Source of the DNA: Archilochus colubris
Taxonomy: Eukaryota; Chordata; Aves; Apodiformes; Trochilidae
DNA length: 64,000 nt
Assembly: GCA_023079485.1 (NCBI GenBank)
Contig: CM041083.1
Coordinates: 156,444,552 to 156,508,551 of the forward strand
Reading direction: 5' to 3'
Part shown: in pieces, positions 36,186 to 49,530 of the stretch
How positions within the stretch are numbered: the first letter of the stretch is position 1
Layout of the letters: each line of letters opens with the position of its first letter
Notes under the pieces: model-generated
Seen by the model: only the letters and a program-made list of their open reading frames with translations
The model's database searches: none
Told to the model about the DNA's origin: nothing
Translations under genes and position numbers: made by a program

Positions 36186-39085
36186 TGGGTTTCCTTACAT
36201 TGCATTCTACAATCTCTAACTAAAACTATATATTGACTTTGATTTTCCAAATGGAACCATAATTTATATCCTTGACACATGAAAGTTGTACTTACTGTCT
36301 ACCTGAAGAAGATAGCTATCTTAAAATAATTGCTAATCAATTATTAGCTTAGTCCATGTCTAACTATCTTCAAGGCAGGTCATTCAACAAAACAAGCTTA
36401 AAAGAGACTGGTACAGTGTTATAAGTCAGTTCTTGTTGCATTCCCTCTTCTGCATTTAGACTTATTTCATCTCATGTTGATTTGTAAAGAAACTCAAGTC
36501 AATGCTATCCCAACCCTTCAATGTCATCCTCTTCTTTAACATACTAGTACCTTTTACTTATACAGAGATGAGAGGCCCTCTCCACACTGCTGAATAAAAA
36601 CAACCAAGAGCAAATCTGAGCACTAGACACCTCGTGGTTCACAGTTCTTCTAGGTAGCTCACTAACTTTCTTTGGGATCATTCCAAGTAGCAATCTCCAA
36701 GACTATAAAAGAGCTTTCCAGCCTGCAGCAATATGGATACAGATCAATCCATGATGTTTGGGCTTTATAAAAAGGATTGATCTCTGCTTATGTCTAGAGG
36801 AATGTAGGGAAAGCATCCTCCCTCAGCTTTTGTAATGAAAAGTTAGCTTCTGATTGAAGGTAGGTGTCTGGGCTCTGATCACTGCTGAGAAACAGGTACT
36901 TCCAAGAGAGTATTCTCCCAGGAGAGAAGCTCTTACCCTTCTGAGATAGACACCTCTAATTCTCAGCATAAACAGCTGTCTGAAGGGTCCAGTCTCTCCT
37001 TACTAACTGTAAAGAGAAGTTAGATTTGAGTAAGATATCCTATTTTCAGGCAGCTAAATTTATGTGGATCTCACTAAAAAAGACTTCAGGAGATACACTG
37101 ACCCAAGAAGATGTAAACATCAAACACTTTAGTGTAACTTAAAAAGTAAAGTATTGTCCAAACAACTGGCAAAAAAGCTTCTCTCGTGGCCTTATTGTCA
37201 AGTGAGAGAAAAACATCCAGAAGAAAAGAGAACAAAATCTTTGTAGAAAAGAAGTAAATTTGTCTGCTTCTACTGTCTGCTGAACAGCCCTAATAGAGTT
37301 TCTCCAGCTGGACATTCACCAGACCAATGTGTTTGGGTTTCACCACTCTGAGCCAAGACATTTTTACATTTTTTCTGAGAATGTACTGCAACTCTGGCAG
37401 TTGACTTCTTTGGCATATCTTCCTCTACAAATACACTTTACAGTCCAATATGGGCATCTAAATCCAGATGCTTCTGTAGCTCAAGGCCACACATTCCAGA
37501 ATTCTACTATTTCTCATCCTACCTCATTCACACACACATGCAAAGAGGATGGGAAAAGCTTTTAAAAATCCATCCCTTAAACAGAACATTTTCAGCAGCA
37601 ACTACTTAACTCCCCTAGAGTACTGCACTCTCATGGCACACAAGTTCAGTGAAGCCACTGTAATGCCTCAGGATTGTTTATGGAAAGCACCTGATGACAG
37701 ACAACCATTGCATTACAAAGTCACAGCTTCTTCTGCATCCTGAGAATGGTAGAAAATTGTGATATCGGTAATATTTTGTGATTCTTAGTAGAAAATTGCA
37801 TGTTCAGGTTGCTCACATAACTTCTGATCACCAGCACAAACTCTGAACTTCAATGGACTTGAATAGAGAGTAGACATGGTCAGCCTCTTCTTTGGAGGAG
37901 TGAGAAGATTCATGTTGGGTTCCTCATGTTGATTTGTCTATGTTAATCTAACTGGATGTTAATCTTCAGTGCTGAACTTTTTCCTTCTTTTTGCAATGCT
38001 TATCTGAGAGCTCACTTTTTCACTAGCAAGGAAACAAATTCTATGCAATTTTGCCTAAAAATTCTGCTCTAAAACATAAAAAATATCTAGCAATTCTGGT
38101 GAAGAAATTCTTCCAAAGCTGAGATTATTAAATAGTCTTGGTGGATAACTATAACCACAGACAACTGAAAAAACAGTTAGGTAACATCTGAAAAATGAGA
38201 GAGTCAATTTTAACAAGTGCTACATGCAATTTAAAATTTGAAAAATACAGTATTTGGCTCCATGTCATGGGGGATGGAAGAATCATTTTATCATAAGTTT
38301 CTGCCCTCCCAATGAGAGCACGTTGATTTATTCTATCATAAATCAAGACTCCTGCTGGGCTTTGAATGAAGGATTTGTAAGGTTTTGGCCTTTAAAAGTG
38401 GTTGGGACTGTAAAGGGGAGAACATGAAAGTTTGCAGTAGGGCAGGTAGAGGATCATGCTGGCCAATAAACACAGAGTAAAACTAACAAATAGCACAAGA
38501 GGACACAACCATGTAAAATTTCATTCATTTACGCCAGCATTTCATCTTACCCTTCAACATCAAACTGGAGGGAAAGGCCTGTACACTTCAGACAAGTAAT
38601 ATCACAGGCAATAGCATCATAAAGTCTCTAATATTTATTTATCCAGTCCTCTCCAACACATGGATGTGCATCAGGGTTCACCTTGAAATTATAAACCTTT
38701 CAATCCATAAACTGCTATTCATGGGAATGTAGTATCCTTGAGGGGGGACTAAACACCATTTAACCATGAGAGGATATATTGCAAGGTGTGAGTAAGAGAA
38801 TATGAAAAAGGGGAACCGTACCTTTAAAATTAATATTTCTTTGACCATATTTCAAAAGGAAAGAATTAACCTTTTCAGAAGCCTATTGGTCAATCTTTAT
38901 TCTCATCTGTGACTCCATAGCCCTGAATTATTATCATCCACATCATAATTATATCTCATTGCTTGGTCTTTAGGTTTTACCAGCCCTAATACAAAACATA
39001 AGACTAAAATTCTCTATTACATAAAGAGAGCATCAGACACAGATTAGACAGTTTTTATCACAGGGAATTTGCAATTTCACTAAGA

Positions 39086-39322
39086 ATGAATAAAAGCAAT
39101 TTCTCTTTGTGTCTTCCAGGTTTGCAATTGCTTCAATGGGGGCAATGTTTTCTTGCAGCCCAGAAAGCCAGACATGTCTTGAGCAGTATCAAAAGAAGTA
39201 TGGCCAGCAGGTCAAGGGAGGAGATTCTCACCCTCTACTCCACTCTTGTTAGACCCCAGCTGGAGTACTGTGTCCAGTCCTGGAGTCCCCAACATAAGGA
39301 GGACATGGAGCTCGTTGGGTGA
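39086..39322 (+). pseudogene. CR1 ORF2 relic, late segment part 1
   Basis: The CR1-like reading begins at about residue 23 of this frame. It contains AAQKARHVLSSIKRSM, SRSREEILTLYSTLVRP and LEYCVQSWSPQHKEDMEL. The frame then ends in a premature TGA at 39320-39322, where intact CR1 copies continue. The first 22 or so residues come from flanking DNA. Confidence 0.88.
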
Positions 39323-39785
39323 ATCTAGATGAGAGTCATGAAGATGATCAGATGGCTGGAGCAACTCTGCTATGAAGACAGGCTGAGAGAGATGGGGTTG
39401 TTCATCCCTGAGAAGAAAAAGCTCTGGGGACACCTTAGAGTGGCCTTTCAGTATATAAAGGGGGCTTACAAGAAAGAAGGGAACAGAAATTTTAGTAGCA
39501 GCTGGAGCAGTAAGAAAAGGGGTAACAGTTTTAAAATGAAAGAGGACAGATTTGGACTAGATAAAAGGGAGAAATTCTTTAGTGTGAGGTTGGTAAGACA
39601 CTGGAAAAGGATGTCCAGGGAAACTGTGGATTCCTAATCCCTAGAAGTGTTCAGAGATAGATTGGATGGGACTTTGAGTAACCTGGTCTAGTGGGATGTG
39701 TCCCTGGGCATGCAGGGGTGTTGGCACAAGGTGATCTGTCAGATCCCTTCCAACCCAAACTATTCTATGATTCTGTGATTCTATG
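39150..39785 (+). mobile_element. CR1 LINE, 5'-truncated with complete 3' end
   Basis: Plus-orientation CR1. From about 39150 it encodes the late ORF2 region (AAQKARHVLSSIKRSM, then LVRPQLEYCVQSWSPQHKEDMEL). It continues through the C-terminal block to a 3' UTR with GATCCCTTCCAACCCAAAC and three ATTCTRTG-type units (39762-39785). The 3' UTR (GGGATGTGTCCCTGGGCATGCAGGGG-like, split here into words) is a different type from that of the minus-strand copies at 9204 and 15421, so it belongs to another CR1 subfamily. The 5' break is placed where similarity begins. Confidence 0.95.
39329..39637 (+). pseudogene. CR1 ORF2 relic, C-terminal segment part 2
   Basis: Reading resumes after the premature stop with MIRWLEQLCYEDRLREMGLF, KKKLWGHLRVAFQYIKGAYK, FKMKEDRFGLDKREKFF and VRLVRHWKRMSRETVDS. 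A second stop at 39635-39637 precedes the usual SLEVF end, which is still visible in the nucleotides after it. The copy is dead. Confidence 0.9.
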
Positions 39786-41712
39786 AGCACTCTTAATTCC
39801 CCTATCTACTTTGACTTTCAAAACATTCATCAGGAAAACACATTTTTTCCATGTCTTAAGTGCAGCAAGATGTTTATTTTTCCTCTCAACACTAATACTT
39901 ACAATCCTTAGTGAATTACAATAGAAAGTATGTAGAGGTTTTTGGTTGGTTGGTTTTTTGTTTGCTTAGTTTTGTTTTGTTTTCCCAGCAAAGCCTTTTT
40001 CAATTAATATGGAAAAGTACAGAATTTAGAGCTGGGTGGCAATTTTTAAATTAAATTGTTGACTTGCCCAAACAACAGCAAAAAACCTACATATGTTCTT
40101 AGGATTTCAGGATGGAATGTACAATTTGTGCAATGAGATTTAGAAGCCATGTTGGAGAAACCAGTAAAAACAATTATGAAAACTTTGTAAAATAAAGGGG
40201 GAATTTAAATAATAACAGATGCAGAGATGGGTGAAGATCCAGGAAAGAAAGATCAGGAAATGAAAAGCTTATTACAGGAAAGAGATTAAAGTAAGGTTCA
40301 CTTACTCTAGCAAAACAAAAACTGCAGGGGGAGGTGGAGTATGACTGCTTTTTATATATAAGTAAAAGGTAAAAGAGATGGACAAGAAGCAAAAGAGAAC
40401 TGTGATATAATGAGGAAGTAAACACGGTCACAGATAGCATTCTTTTGTAACTAGAATGAGATCTCTAACCATCTCTAAGGAGAAGAACTTCTAAACTCTG
40501 ACTTGAAAAGAGGTCCAAGATCAGCTTTGTCTCAGTTTGGTTCCGGAACAATTATGAAAGAAAGATCGATTCCATGTAATTAAAAAGAGTCATTAAATAT
40601 TTCTAACTTTCAAGATGGCCTTTGTGTTAGAACTTGAAATTGATGATGATGTCCAGAGGTCCCTTAAAACAAATTATTTCAGCCTTTGTTTAGGATGGGT
40701 TACCCACTGAAATCAGCCTCTATGATCCAGAATGCTGCTTCCTGACAATGATCTTCTGAAAAAATATGTCAATTTCCAATTAATTTTCATTGCAACAAAC
40801 TTCCCAGCTCCAAATGGAGCTGACAATAACCAAACAGAGAAGAACTTTCAAAACATTTTCTTAAGCTTTGTGAGAATGCTAACTCTAGCTGCTAATTTGT
40901 CATTCTCGTACATATTAGCTGAGTGACTATATCACTATTGTGTCAATATTCAGTTATCAGCAAGTTCTGAGGTCTACACCAAGCAATAATCATGCTGTGT
41001 TGTGTCTTTGAAGCTAATCTTCTAATTATCCAGAGTCAAAGACCTAGGGGATCATCCCTTGAATCTGTTTCCACTAACATTTTGGTCATGACCCAGCCAA
41101 AATTTAAACCTACTGTAGCTGTTCAGCATTAAATAAATAAAATATTTCCAAGAACAGGAATTGAAATCCCTCTTTAAAATCAAAGGTTTGCAAAGGACTG
41201 AAACATGCTAAGAGTCCCGGTCAGTCCCTGTTCCATGAGGAGATATCATTCACTATCATATCATTACAACCATGCTTTGGCAAATGAAAATTATCTTCAT
41301 TCAGACAGGGAAAAGGACATGTGAATCCAACTTTAAAAGCCCATCTGTAGTCAAAGTTGAATGAACTGCTTTCAGGCTCAGCTACAGTCAATGTAATTTT
41401 TCAACTTGTACAGTTTGATATTCTCATATTCAATTATATTTTAATTTTCTTACAGATACGTCCTCCTACAAATATTTTAAAACAGTTATATCAACTCATA
41501 GGTCCCAATAAATTTTTTTTCTGTATTTTTTTTCTCAAAATTTCACTCAGTTTCAGGATTCTGCTTGTGATAAATGGCAAGGGTAATTCTGAAGGGTCTG
41601 TAGATAAATATGTCCTTTAAATCTATTTTTTAAGTTAGGTTCTGTATTTCCATTCTGGTAGGAAAATTCAGAGTAGGATTCAGAACCAAAGTAAAATAAG
41701 CCCCATTAAAGT
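39786..41712. other. Unique non-coding sequence
   Basis: No gene recognised. A T/G-rich tract lies at 39940-39986. Confidence 0.55.
39940..39986 (+). repeat. T/G-rich low-complexity tract
   Basis: GGTT, GTTTT and T-run units, complementary in style to the A/C tracts. Confidence 0.78.
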
Positions 41713-41842
41713 TTATGGAATCGTAGGATTTTCAGGGTTGGAAGAGACCTTTAAGATCATCTACTTCCAACACCTCCCACTAGATCAGATTGTTCAGACC
41801 CCAGTCCAGCCTGGCCTTAAAACATTCCAGGGATGGGGTTTC
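41713..41842 (-). mobile_element. CR1 LINE 3' tail, very short
   Basis: The plus strand carries TATGGAATCGTAGGATTTTCAG, then the GGTTGGAAGAGACCTTTAAG context, then AACACCTCCCACTAGA and GGCCTTAAAACATTCCAGGG, with GGATGGGG at the far end. This is the reverse complement of the last 130 or so bases of a CR1. The terminal repeat is decayed, so the insertion is old. Its 3' UTR type matches the plus-strand copy at 39150-39785, 1.9 kb away in opposite orientation. Confidence 0.9.
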
Positions 41843-43496
41843 ATTTTACTGTGAGACATTCAAGCACTATGGAAGTTAAACTGATAAATTCTGTGATTCA
41901 GTCAAGGAGCTGTATCAGACAACAGGGAATGCAAAATCCATAAAGTTATTATAAATCATACCCACTTTCCAAAGTATAGGAAAATAACAGTTGCAAGTTT
42001 TACTCTAGGGAGTATGGCACCAAAAATTCCTTCCTGAATGTAACCATCTGAACACATTTCTTAAAAGAGCTACTAGGGCCTCACTCTTAATAAAAGATGC
42101 TGTGTGACAATGATCATTATAAAACTAAAATGGTTGAGCCTTTTGCTCAAAAAGTGAACATCAGTTTCTTCCTCTGGTTGAAAAATATCATTTCATGATT
42201 ACTCCCTTCTGAGTCACTGCCCAGACCAGGAAATATCACAAGAAATGTTTATGCAGCAGAAAAGAAAGGAGAAAAGGATGAGCTTTTGTGGAAGTGAGAA
42301 GAGCCCTTTACTCACTTTGCTGCTGTCAGCCAGTGTACAGAAAAAACAGCAGAATTCCTGAAACCAGAAAAGGATTAGACAAGAAATAGCATGACTATTA
42401 TCCTATAATGCAGTACCTAGAGCTCTAAAACATGCCACAAATCCTAGGTTTCAAGTGCCTGCTCCTCAAATTCATTTTTGCTTATTAACAGATATATTAA
42501 AAATGTGGAGGAATCATTAACCTATCTTTTACTGGATGACTGAGCAAACCACAAATTTCTTCTAATAAACACTAGGCATTAGGTCAAAGGACAAAAAAAG
42601 GGTAAAAACTGGAAACAGCCTGGTACAGGTATGCCTTAATCATACATCAGACATTATTCCAAAGGTATGACTCAGTTAGGCACACTTAGGTTCCTAGTGC
42701 CATTCTCTCATACCTTAGACCTTGAAGTTGGTGGACACAGTACAGGACCAATGGGAGACCCAGGCCCACTGGAACCCAGTCAGAATTTAATAGGATTTTT
42801 CAAATGGAACTAGTAATGCATGAGAAAGCAACTTAATCAGCCCTTTAGTCTCTAATTTTGGGAAATTCCTTTGTCAAGAAAATGACAGACACCCTGTTGG
42901 CAGTCCCCAGGCTTGTGAGGGGATATATGCACCACCTCTTCCTCTGAGAGAACTCATAAAGAGAGTGGGGACAGAATTAGATGAGAAAAGTGGAACTGTG
43001 GTGATCTGGTGGGCCTGGAGGACTTAGAAGGGGAGAAGAGTGGGAGAAAGGAAGCAGACATCACTATTGCCCAGAATAACAAAATATACACAGGGGGATT
43101 TTTTTCTTGAGGGAGCCCAAAATCATCACATGAATTTATAAGGACTGACAGAATCAGATCTGAGGCTGATAGCAACAGTGCAGCTGCTCCTGCTCCTGCA
43201 TCTGACAGGACAGCACTGGAAGGTATCAATGAAACAGCTGCAGTTTGTTGAGTCAATTCTTCTTTTTCCTTGTCTTCTTAATCTCATATTTGGGGTTATT
43301 ATCAGGATGATTTTGTGTCCAACTAGTGATGTATGGCATTTATTCACTATATGTCACTATAGACACTCCTGTCTTTTCTAGAGGCAGGAGGAATGTTGCT
43401 TGAGGCTCTAGAAACAGCTTTAGGAAGAATTTATTTAGATTTTACGAGTGGTTGAAACACTCATAAACAGAACCAATCACTCTTGGGATAATAGAC
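41843..43496. other. Unique non-coding sequence, slightly GC-richer
   Basis: No gene recognised. A short alanine/proline-rich frame near 43165-43250 (plus strand) follows a stop and has no splice support. The 100-codon frame opposite it resembles no family known to me. Confidence 0.5.
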
Positions 43497-43582
43497 AAAA
43501 AAAAAAAAAAAAGGAAAGAAAAAAATACTAAAAAAAAAAAACAAAAAAACCAAACAAACAAAAAAAAAAAACCAAAAAAACA
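43497..43582 (+). repeat. A-rich tract with CAAA/CCAA units
   Basis: Long A-runs, one with GG interruptions, followed by CAAAA and CCAAAC units. Confidence 0.88.
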
Positions 43583-46500
43583 AGCTTTGGGCATATTCCC
43601 TTTATTTTTTTTTAATTATTTTGTTACTTTCCTTGAATAATATGTGCTACTGCCAAGACTTTTCTCCCTGGTTAGATGGAGAAAAAGTCCTTCTCTCACC
43701 AATGAAGAACACAGCAAAAAAAATGTAAATTTCAGGGATACTTGACAATTCATATCCCAGCATTACAAACAGGAGCAGACCTTAGGGAAGATAACCCTGT
43801 CACAATAATGACATTCCATTTTTCACTATCTTTAAAAGTAAAAACATAAGAGGTACAAACATTACAAACAAGTCAGGGTTACAGGACTTAGAACACAACC
43901 TTTTGCTGTCTATTTTAGATTAAAATTATGTACCATATTCAAATTCTTTTAAAGATCTGAACAATTCTGTCTAAACCTTGGCTTAAATTCCCCTTTTTGA
44001 CTCTTCCAGGCTGTAATATTCCCTTCCCTCCCAAGCTGGAAGAACTTTTTAGTTGAGTGACTTTCTGTTTTCTTTTCCTCCTTTTATCTCTACATAGTCT
44101 TGCTTTCAATCTGTCTACCCTACTTACAATTCTATCTGTCTTTTTATACATCAAACAGCTTCCATTCCACACTCAGTTGCCTCCATTGTGCACACATTCA
44201 GTGCAGCAGAAGCCCACTGGGCACAACGGACTGATCATAATCTGTCAGCAGTGCATCCATTTTGCAGAAAATGCATCCCATGGCAGCAGAGCCTCTCTCT
44301 CAGTCTGGCTCCATGCAGAACAGTACATGAACAAGGATGCATTGCTTCCAAGGTTAGCTCAGTACATGTTTGCCTGGTTTTGGACACGGAGCTCAAAAGC
44401 TTTGCCAGACTTGAGCTGGCTCCCCACAGAGTCATTCTTGCTTGTCTGTAGCACACTCATTCTCACACACTGCCCTACCTGTGTCATCCAAGGTCTTTCA
44501 TCCCCCCACCCCACTACCCTGGATAATGAGTATGACAGTGTGGAGTTTTGATCTTCTACCCATATCTTATCTATAAAGGAAGGCATGCATAATATATGTG
44601 GTGCATGCTTTCCTAAATTTGCATTGAGATGGAAACAGACCAAATAATCTTGTAGATATTTTCCACTGCAACAGACTGAAGTCTATAACTGAAAAATGGG
44701 GGAAAGTGTTAGGTACTTTGAGAGAATTTACATTTTCCTCATGCAAAATCAAAAGCACATTGAAAAAAAAATCAAAGTTTTCTGGCAAATTTCTTATTTT
44801 CCTATCAAGACACAAAGTCAGCATTCTAATTTCAAGGAGTGAATCACTCACAAAATATGTTGCTATGTGCATATCTCTCAGGTATAGTTTAGCTGAGAAG
44901 TTTTCTTATGGAAATATACTAGTCTTTGAAACATGCTGGCATGAAATATAACTGAGTTTTAGTTCTGAGATTAGGATCTGTTAATTCCTGAAGATCCAAA
45001 AAAATCATCATGACAGATTTACAACATAGAAACTCTGAAGGAAATTTATCGAACATACTTAAACAGACTTTGAATTACCTGCTGGCTAATTAGAAATGGC
45101 TCCAAAGCTGGCCACTGTAAAAGGCTTCACAGTAAATTGTTTTCAAACCCTAAGGCAGGTTGTAGTCATTATGTTTCCCTTACACTCTACACAAGATAGT
45201 CTTTGTTTAGTAGCCTGCATGTTACATGTATCCTTTCACGTTACCCTAATGTTCCTATTTCTTTATTTATTTTAATGTTTAATGTGATGATGTTCCATTA
45301 TTGGGCCATGTGGACATGCAGAATGGCTTCTAGTCTATGTTTCAGCTTCTTTGGGAGGGAAGAAAAGAAATACAAATCTAAAAATCCATTAAACAGAAAG
45401 CTGTATAAGTAAGGAAACATATATACAGAAAATTAAAAATATAGCTGTATATATGACTCTGTTCTCATTCCTGAAATTGTTTAGCAAATCTGCTTCTATT
45501 TAAATTTTAGTAACTCTTTAAGCATTTGCGAGGCTAAGATAAGTGCAAAAGGCGTGTGCAAAGAGCCCAACAAGTTCTTTTGCTAAATAATCACTTTCTG
45601 ACATGCTAAGATGGTGACCCACTGTGCACTGAAGCCCTCCTATTTGCAGCTGTCTATCAGTAGGTTGCAGACATGAACAAAATTAAAATCTGAACACAGA
45701 GTCACGTTTTGGTTTGGGGTTTTTTTTTTTTTTCAGTTAGGGCTATATGCATAGACCAAGTCAAAATACAGTCTTTACTCTTTTCATTAATTTCTTTATC
45801 CCAAGACACTTCTTCCTAATCTTTCTTGCTCTCTGCCCTAAACTTCATAAGTCTTCACTTGCACTGATGTGTACTCACACCAGAATCACTGCTGGGAAGA
45901 GTCACAACTGTCCAGATCCAACACAAGGGCATCCTGAACTGCTTCGTTCCATGTTGTACCACAGAATTTCACTCAAACTGAGGTCCAGCATTGTTCAGTC
46001 TGAAAATCAGATGCAATGCACATTTTAATAACTATTAGAAACAGGTATTTTTAAACTTGTTCCCATAATATGCAAAGCTTTTTAGGAATACAGATGTTTT
46101 AATGAAGCCTGTAAAACCACAACATTGTGATCAGCACTAATAGTTCATATCGAACACAAGCCTTGCCAGATAAATAAGAAAAGTAATCTTTAGAATACTA
46201 CCTTAAAATTCAATTTAACAGCTCTTAAAATCAAAGTATTTCTGCCTCTAACCACTGATATCTCCTTGATATATTATTTTTTTTGTACAAGTTTTCCAGT
46301 TAATTACAAGAACATTTAAAGCAAATTGCGCATCTCTAAAAAAGCCCAAATCATCACTAAGAGAAATTTAAAGCACATCTAATCATCAGGGAACAGAGAG
46401 GAAATACATGTGTCTTGCAACCACGCTATGAAAAATGTTTGCAAATCTGTGACATCATAAAGTACTAATTATTTCCACACTTAGGAAAATATTAGAATTT

Positions 46501-49418
46501 ATTAGGGTCTTTTCAAGATATGGAAAATATTCCACAAGTGAGGCAACTGTAATTCAGGAGAGGTGAAGTCCAAAATGAATTATTAAGGTAATTTCTTGAA
46601 GAACGAATATAAATATTTTCCACATTTCACTACACCAACTACAGTATATGTATGGATATACATCTTAAATGCTGGCATTCATGGGTTCTGTGCATACGTA
46701 ATAGCTATCCTATCTATTTTAGGAATTTTGAAGGCACATGGTGCTTTGGCATCTCATTACCTTTCATATTTATATAAGTTTAAGGAATAAAAGAAAGGTA
46801 GTGTATTTCTTTCATGTTCCCTAGCACAGCATTTAAACCAAAAACTATATGCAGAAAGTTTAGTAACTGCCATGATAAATCAGTGTTGATATATTCTGAA
46901 TGTTTACATTATTAAAGAAAATGCCAAAGGAGAAGTGGGTGGGCCTGGAGCATTCCACAGTGTTCTTATATTTGCATTAAGAATTAAGCTAATTAATGTT
47001 TTAGGAAGCTTCATCTTGACCTTAGTATTTCATGGAACTAGAAAAAACCACAATACCAGAATAATTTTTTTAGGCCTTGTTCCTCTAAATAAAAGAATTA
47101 GCAATAGTGCCAGTGTGTCTTTACTGCAACTACAATTTCCTTTTTCATCCGTAATTGGGCTGGCTGGCCTGGTTAGAAACCCCAGCACATGCCATTACTT
47201 CTTGCCATTTCTCCCCTGCCCTGCCCTTCCTCAGTAGGCAGCCAAGCTCAGTTTTGTCATCAGATGAGATTGCACATTCAAATGAAGTGGCAAAATGGAG
47301 AGACTGCAACAGCAGAAACGCAGAGAGGAGGACAACAATAGTATTTTTAGACACACAGTTTGATCCAAAAGAGGACATGTGAAGAAATCTTAGAGCCTTC
47401 ACTGCTCTATCTGCTGTCAGTGGCTAAGATTGTTTCCACTTAGATTTCTACAGAACAGAGCATAGTGTTCATGAACAGGTCAGTACAAAACAGTTTTATT
47501 AAGTAGCAAATATTGTTCAAGTAGTACAAAACTGCCTCTTAGAAAAATTTCCTTGATGAACCCAAAGACTTGAAAAAAGCATACTTAAACACAGATAGAC
47601 TTTTACCTGGCAGAACACTTGTAACATGTATTTGTGTTTTTGTTCACCGCTCTGCTGAGCTCAAGTCAAATCTCCAAATTCATTGATCATGTCTATGAAG
47701 ATAACTACGCCCATGACTATCAGTTCACACCCAACCCAACTGGTAGAGAACAACCTGTCTCCATACAACTCATCTCTCACCCTCCCACACAAGGAATCCA
47801 CATCAAAGGTGCCTGCAGGGAATTGCCTCTCTCTGTGCTGACTCCCAGGATAACTCACAATCAGAAACTTTTTTGGGGGATGTCTTCATTTAACTCGAGC
47901 CAAAATTGTGCCTGATAAAAGTACCTGCAATTGAAAAGTACAAGATTTTGACTTCCTTTTCATCACTGGCAAGGTGGGAAGGTGTACTCCTGAAAGGCAC
48001 AACGAAGAGAAAAAAAGTCCAGACTGTGCCCAAACTGGAAGTCAAGCACATGTGCCAGCAAGCTCCCCAGTCATGGCACTGCAGTGAAGACTCTGACCCT
48101 GCTGGAGTGCCTGATGTCCCTTTCCTCTGCACACACAGATATTTTCCTCCCCCAGCAAGACAGACATTGCAGGAGGGGCATGAGAGATGCACAGCAAATA
48201 GAAGATTAGAATTAGGAAACTCAAAAGCAAAACAAAAAAGAAGGAAAGAGAGCAAAATTTGGCACAGGGTGAAAACCTAGAATAGATTTTTTTACTTTTT
48301 TTCTCCTCTAAAAATCTGAAACTGTCAGCCTTGTACAAACTGTGAAGCTGCAGTAATAGCAGCTTTGTGGATTTTCCAGACAATCGGGCAGCAGAAAGTC
48401 ACCTGATCCATCTGCCAGACCTGGTGAGAACCAGCCAACATAATAGGCTGAAAAACACCTGAAACTGCTGGCATTGCAAACACTTCCTGCCTAATTCTGT
48501 TGGACAACAGACACAAAGCCAGCCCTGTAATTACATCCCACCCTGATCTACATTTGCAGTCGTGTAATTAATACTTCCTCTGTAAAGCAATGGAATAATT
48601 TAGAGAGCAGATTTTCAACCTTAGTCTGGGAAAACTGAGAGAGTGTGAGCTCTGCTTGGGCATTTTAGCTACAGGGAAATGCTTTTCTGGTTCCATTTGC
48701 TCACAGAAACTGTAATTAGATGCTCAGAGCTCTCTTTGTGCTAGGGGAGAAGAAAATGATACTTCCTTCCTGTTTAAAAGCCACAAGCGAGAGCGGGTGA
48801 GGGGAGCTTTTACTTATTCAGGAGACTTTATGAGGGTGATAAATGTAGATGGCCCTGAAGACTCAGCCAGCTGAGAAAGTGTTGTGTTGTTCCACAAAAG
48901 GAAACATTTAACTTATTATTGTAAAGTTAAAAATGCTTCTTCTCATAAATCATTGTGGTTTTACAGTAGGCATAACAAAATCCAATATAGATACCATGCA
49001 GAAAACAAACACTTTTCTGGTTTTTATCATTCTTCCCCTCCCCCCACCCCCATATACTTGCACAGAATTTATTTTTTTATCCACTCCAGATTTCCCTCCT
49101 TCAGTATATTATATACAGAAGGAGAGAAAATGGTGGTGAGGTTTCTAGGATGCTACAAAAAGAAAAACTAAACAGAGAGATGTCTGAAAGTAAGTAGTTC
49201 TGGAATTGAAGAGCAAGATAAAGATCCTTAGGGTCATAATTCTGGGCTTAGGTATTTAAAATCAACTTCACCCCCATTTTAGATGGAGAGTATCTGGCCC
49301 AAGTACCTGCCCTGGAAAATACTACAGATAGTCTCATTGCTGTGGTTAGACTCTAGTGAAGTAGCAGTTGTTTTTACATGAATTACCTGCTCAAGCAGTC
49401 ATGAAGCAATAAGCAAAT
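43583..49418. other. Unique non-coding sequence, no supported gene
   Basis: About 5.8 kb. The longest nominal frame of the window lies here (44057-44551, plus), but it begins at GTG and its first ATG is more than half-way in. The minus-strand frames at 47145-47402 and 47890-48255 likewise begin at GTG and TTG. None resembles a known protein. A T-run lies at 45721-45734. Confidence 0.55.
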
Positions 49419-49530
49419 TGTTGTGGCTTAACCCTACTAATAGCTACAGAGAGTGAGATATGGGGGAAAGCTGGGAGTGTAATTACAACTCATAGTTCAT
49501 TAATAAATAAAACACAATAAATCCGACATT
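49419..49530 (+). mobile_element. Probable endogenous-retrovirus LTR fragment (5' end)
   Basis: The sequence starts TGTTGTGGCTTAACCC, with a GGGGGAAA word near 49461-49470 and an AATAAATAAAACA stretch near 49503-49515. This order resembles the left end of a common avian LTR that begins TGTTGTGGTTTAACCCC and later has an AT-rich AATAA stretch. The comparison is from memory and not an alignment. The similarity fades after about 49530, and no 3' LTR end or coding region is seen, so at most a truncated, old solo-LTR piece remains. Confidence 0.4.

Larger units (their letters stand above)
33195..39149. other. Unique AT-rich non-coding sequence
   Basis: About 6 kb without a recognisable gene. It includes an A/C tract (34286-34353), a short (CA)n (35768-35781), a (TTTTG)n (35841-35862) and an A-run (36165-36185). 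Confidence 0.6.

Noticed and set aside
44057..44551. Longest nominal open frame (164 codons, plus strand) with a hydrophobic N-terminus
   Set aside because: It begins at GTG, which is not a vertebrate start here, and the first ATG is around codon 91. There is no family resemblance, and long frames also occur on the opposite strand.
47145..47402. Minus-strand frame with a signal-peptide-like hydrophobic stretch (TIVVLLSAFLLL)
   Set aside because: It starts at GTG; an in-frame ATG at residue 9 exists, but there is no known homologue, no splice context, and a competing plus-strand frame covers the same bases.
47890..48280. Overlapping 121- and 124-codon frames on opposite strands
   Set aside because: The minus frame begins at TTG; mutual overlap and lack of family features point to chance.
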